From contig CACDWF010000007.1 in assembly GCA_902556405.1 (NCBI GenBank), forward strand, positions 1 to 64,000: a stretch of 64,000 nucleotides of DNA. Direction: 5' to 3'. The position numbers and the translations under genes were made by a program. Shown here piece by piece: positions 62,219 through 64,000 of the stretch (within the stretch, counting starts at the first letter, position 1; each line of letters starts with the position of its first letter). The DNA comes from an uncultured Alphaproteobacteria bacterium (GTDB lineage: Bacteria > Pseudomonadota > Alphaproteobacteria > Rhodobacterales > Rhodobacteraceae). The notes beneath the pieces were generated by a model. The model saw only the letters and a program-made list of their open reading frames with translations, was not told the DNA's origin and did no database searches.

Positions 62219-63157
62219 ATGGAGACAAATCTCAGCAAATATATGCTTGAGAATGGGCAAACCGTATTCAAAAAATCTAAAGATGGAAGAAAAATACGGA
62301 CGGCAATTTGGACAACCCAAAAAAAGAAAGTGTATGGAACAGTTTTTTTTCTAAATGGTCATCGTGAGTTCATAGAAAAGTATTCAGACACATTTGAGTT
62401 TTTTATTAAAACAGGCTTCAACGTCATAACACTTGATTGGAGAGGTTGGGGACTTTCTGAACGACCCTTTCCTAACAGGCCCAAAATCCAACACATTTCT
62501 AGTGCTGGGGAATATCAATTGGACCTAGATAATATTATTAGTTTAGCGAAGGAAAAAAGTTTAACCAATCCATGGTACCTAGTTGCTCATTCCTTGGGTT
62601 GTCTTATAGGGTTGAGAAGACTGATATCAGAGCCATTATGTTTTGAAAAATACATTTTCTTATCTCCACTCTGGGGTCGTTTCCCTCATGTTCCAAGACC
62701 AATTCAAAGATTTGTTATAAAAACCGAAAAAGCACTGCGATTTTTGGGATTAATAATGGTTACCGAGCAAAACCCAGAAAAATATATGCCATATTCTCTG
62801 ACAGTAGAATTTAAAAAAAACACTCTTACATCCGATGGTAAACAATTTAAACGCCTGCAGACAATATTAAGAGAAAACAAAAATTTGCATAGTGGCACAC
62901 CAACCCTTGGTTATTTTATTGAAATATTGAAGGAAATTGACGCACTGAGCCTGACTGAGATACCAAATAGAAAAATATTGGTATTGCTTGCTGAGCTGGA
63001 ACAGATAACTGATAACAAAGCAGTCACGAAAGCAATTGAGAGGTTTGAATTCATTGATGTAGTTACAATCAAAGAGGCTCAACATGAAATCTTAATTGAA
63101 AAAGAAAAAATTAGACGAGAAGCTCTATCCTTGATGGACACATTTCTTAAATCGTAA
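62219..63157 (+). CDS. Alpha/beta hydrolase (lysophospholipase-like)
   Basis: GTVFFLNGHREFIEKYSDTFEFFIKTGFNVITLDWRGWGLSER, LVAHSLGCLIGLR. Confidence 0.9.
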   Translation: METNLSKYMLENGQTVFKKSKDGRKIRTAIWTTQKKKVYGTVFFLNGHREFIEKYSDTFEFFIKTGFNVITLDWRGWGLSERPFPNRPKIQHISSAGEYQLDLDNIISLAKEKSLTNPWYLVAHSLGCLIGLRRLISEPLCFEKYIFLSPLWGRFPHVPRPIQRFVIKTEKALRFLGLIMVTEQNPEKYMPYSLTVEFKKNTLTSDGKQFKRLQTILRENKNLHSGTPTLGYFIEILKEIDALSLTEIPNRKILVLLAELEQITDNKAVTKAIERFEFIDVVTIKEAQHEILIEKEKIRREALSLMDTFLKS

Positions 63158-64000
63158 TTATCTACTATGCTCACTAAAAATACTGATAATTTGCTTATGA
63201 ACTAGCGGATCACCGGAGGCAATAACATCTCCCCCAGTCAATGGATATGAACCGTCAAGATTACTTATGATACCACCGGAAGATAAGATAATAGCCTCCG
63301 GTGCCCTAATATCATACTCTTGAAGACCAAATTCAATTACAGCGTCAATGTATCCTTCAGCTAACATGGCGTATGCATAACAATCTAATCCGTACCTATC
63401 TAATTTTGAAAGCCTCATGATTTCATTTAAACCCGTTTGAAATGTTTGGCTTGATATTGTAGGAGATGACGTCGCAACGACTGCATTGGCTAAATTTTCA
63501 CATTTTCTGACACTAATAGACTTTGGATTATTGCTTTTAAGGTTGATTTTCTTGAAAGCTTTTCCAAAGCCCCCCCAAAAAAGTTCGCCGGTAAATGGCT
63601 GATAAATAACGCCCATTATTGGTTTAGTGTTTCGAACCAGAGATAAAAGAACCCCCCATGTTGGAATGCCTGAAATGAAGGCTTTTGTTCCATCAATAGG
63701 GTCTATGATCCACGTGAAGTCAGTTGAACCACTTTTCTTTCCGTACTCTTCCCCTACTATTGAGTCATTTGGATAAAGTTTTTCAATCATTTTCCTTATT
63801 TTTTTTTCTGCTGACTTATCTGCAATTGTCACGGGGTTGAAAGAAATTTTGGATTTATTCTCAATAATCAAATTTTTTTTAAAATAGTTATTTGTTATTT
63901 TTCCAGCCTCATAGACTATATCTATCGCGTTCTCACAAAGGCTCTGTTTCTCTTGCTCAGTAAAGATTTTTAACTCCGTGGTGCTTAAATCGGATTTTTA
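63158..64000 (-). CDS. Inositol monophosphatase / histidinol-phosphatase family protein, 5' end beyond window
   Basis: DFTWIIDPIDGTKAFISGIPTWGVLLSL; frame stays open upstream of track start (KSDLSTTELKIFTEQEKQSLCENAIDIVYEAGKITNNYFKKNLIIENKSK) to the window edge. Confidence 0.9.

Overview
The window is a 64 kb, AT-rich, densely packed chromosomal segment that reads as an alphaproteobacterium, probably marine. I see no mobile elements, CRISPR arrays, rRNA or convincing tRNA genes. Left to right: (1) 5' end of cysS (cut by the window edge) divergent from an mlaA/vacJ-like gene whose signal peptide is out of frame by one T in a T7 run. (2) A Calvin-cycle operon on the - strand: small membrane protein-cbbF-cbbP-cbbA-cbbL-cbbS-cbbX, red-type form I RuBisCO with activase. 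(3) An alpha/beta-hydrolase::class III nucleotidyl cyclase fusion, followed in the same frame after a single TGA by a stand-alone cNMP-binding domain. (4) A methyl/C1 block: soxBDAG, fhs, folD, nrtS-like. (5) A tight six-gene operon: NAD-epimerase (uronate dehydrogenase-like), ThDP enzyme, transthyretin/HIU-hydrolase-like protein lacking the canonical C-terminal YRGS, DmdA-like THF methyltransferase, BKACE, and carnitine-dehydrogenase::thioesterase fusion. (6) A urease operon ureDABCEFG running into an enoyl-CoA hydratase and an AhpD-like protein. (7) A leucine/isovalerate degradation cluster continuing into thiolase/SDR, a PaaK-like ligase, a branched-chain-type ABC transporter and a long-chain acyl-CoA synthetase-like ligase. 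(8) glycerate 2-kinase, SDR, class III aminotransferase, mepA, bactofilin, HxlR regulator, AttEFGH-like ABC/lipocalin-like system, CarD, FdxA, S4 protein, SUV3-like helicase, SCP2, lysophospholipase-like hydrolase and an inositol-monophosphatase-family gene cut by the right edge. The best candidate for an undescribed system is the six-gene operon at 17977-24422, with the cyclase/cNBD module second. All family names come from motif recognition by eye; no searches were run.
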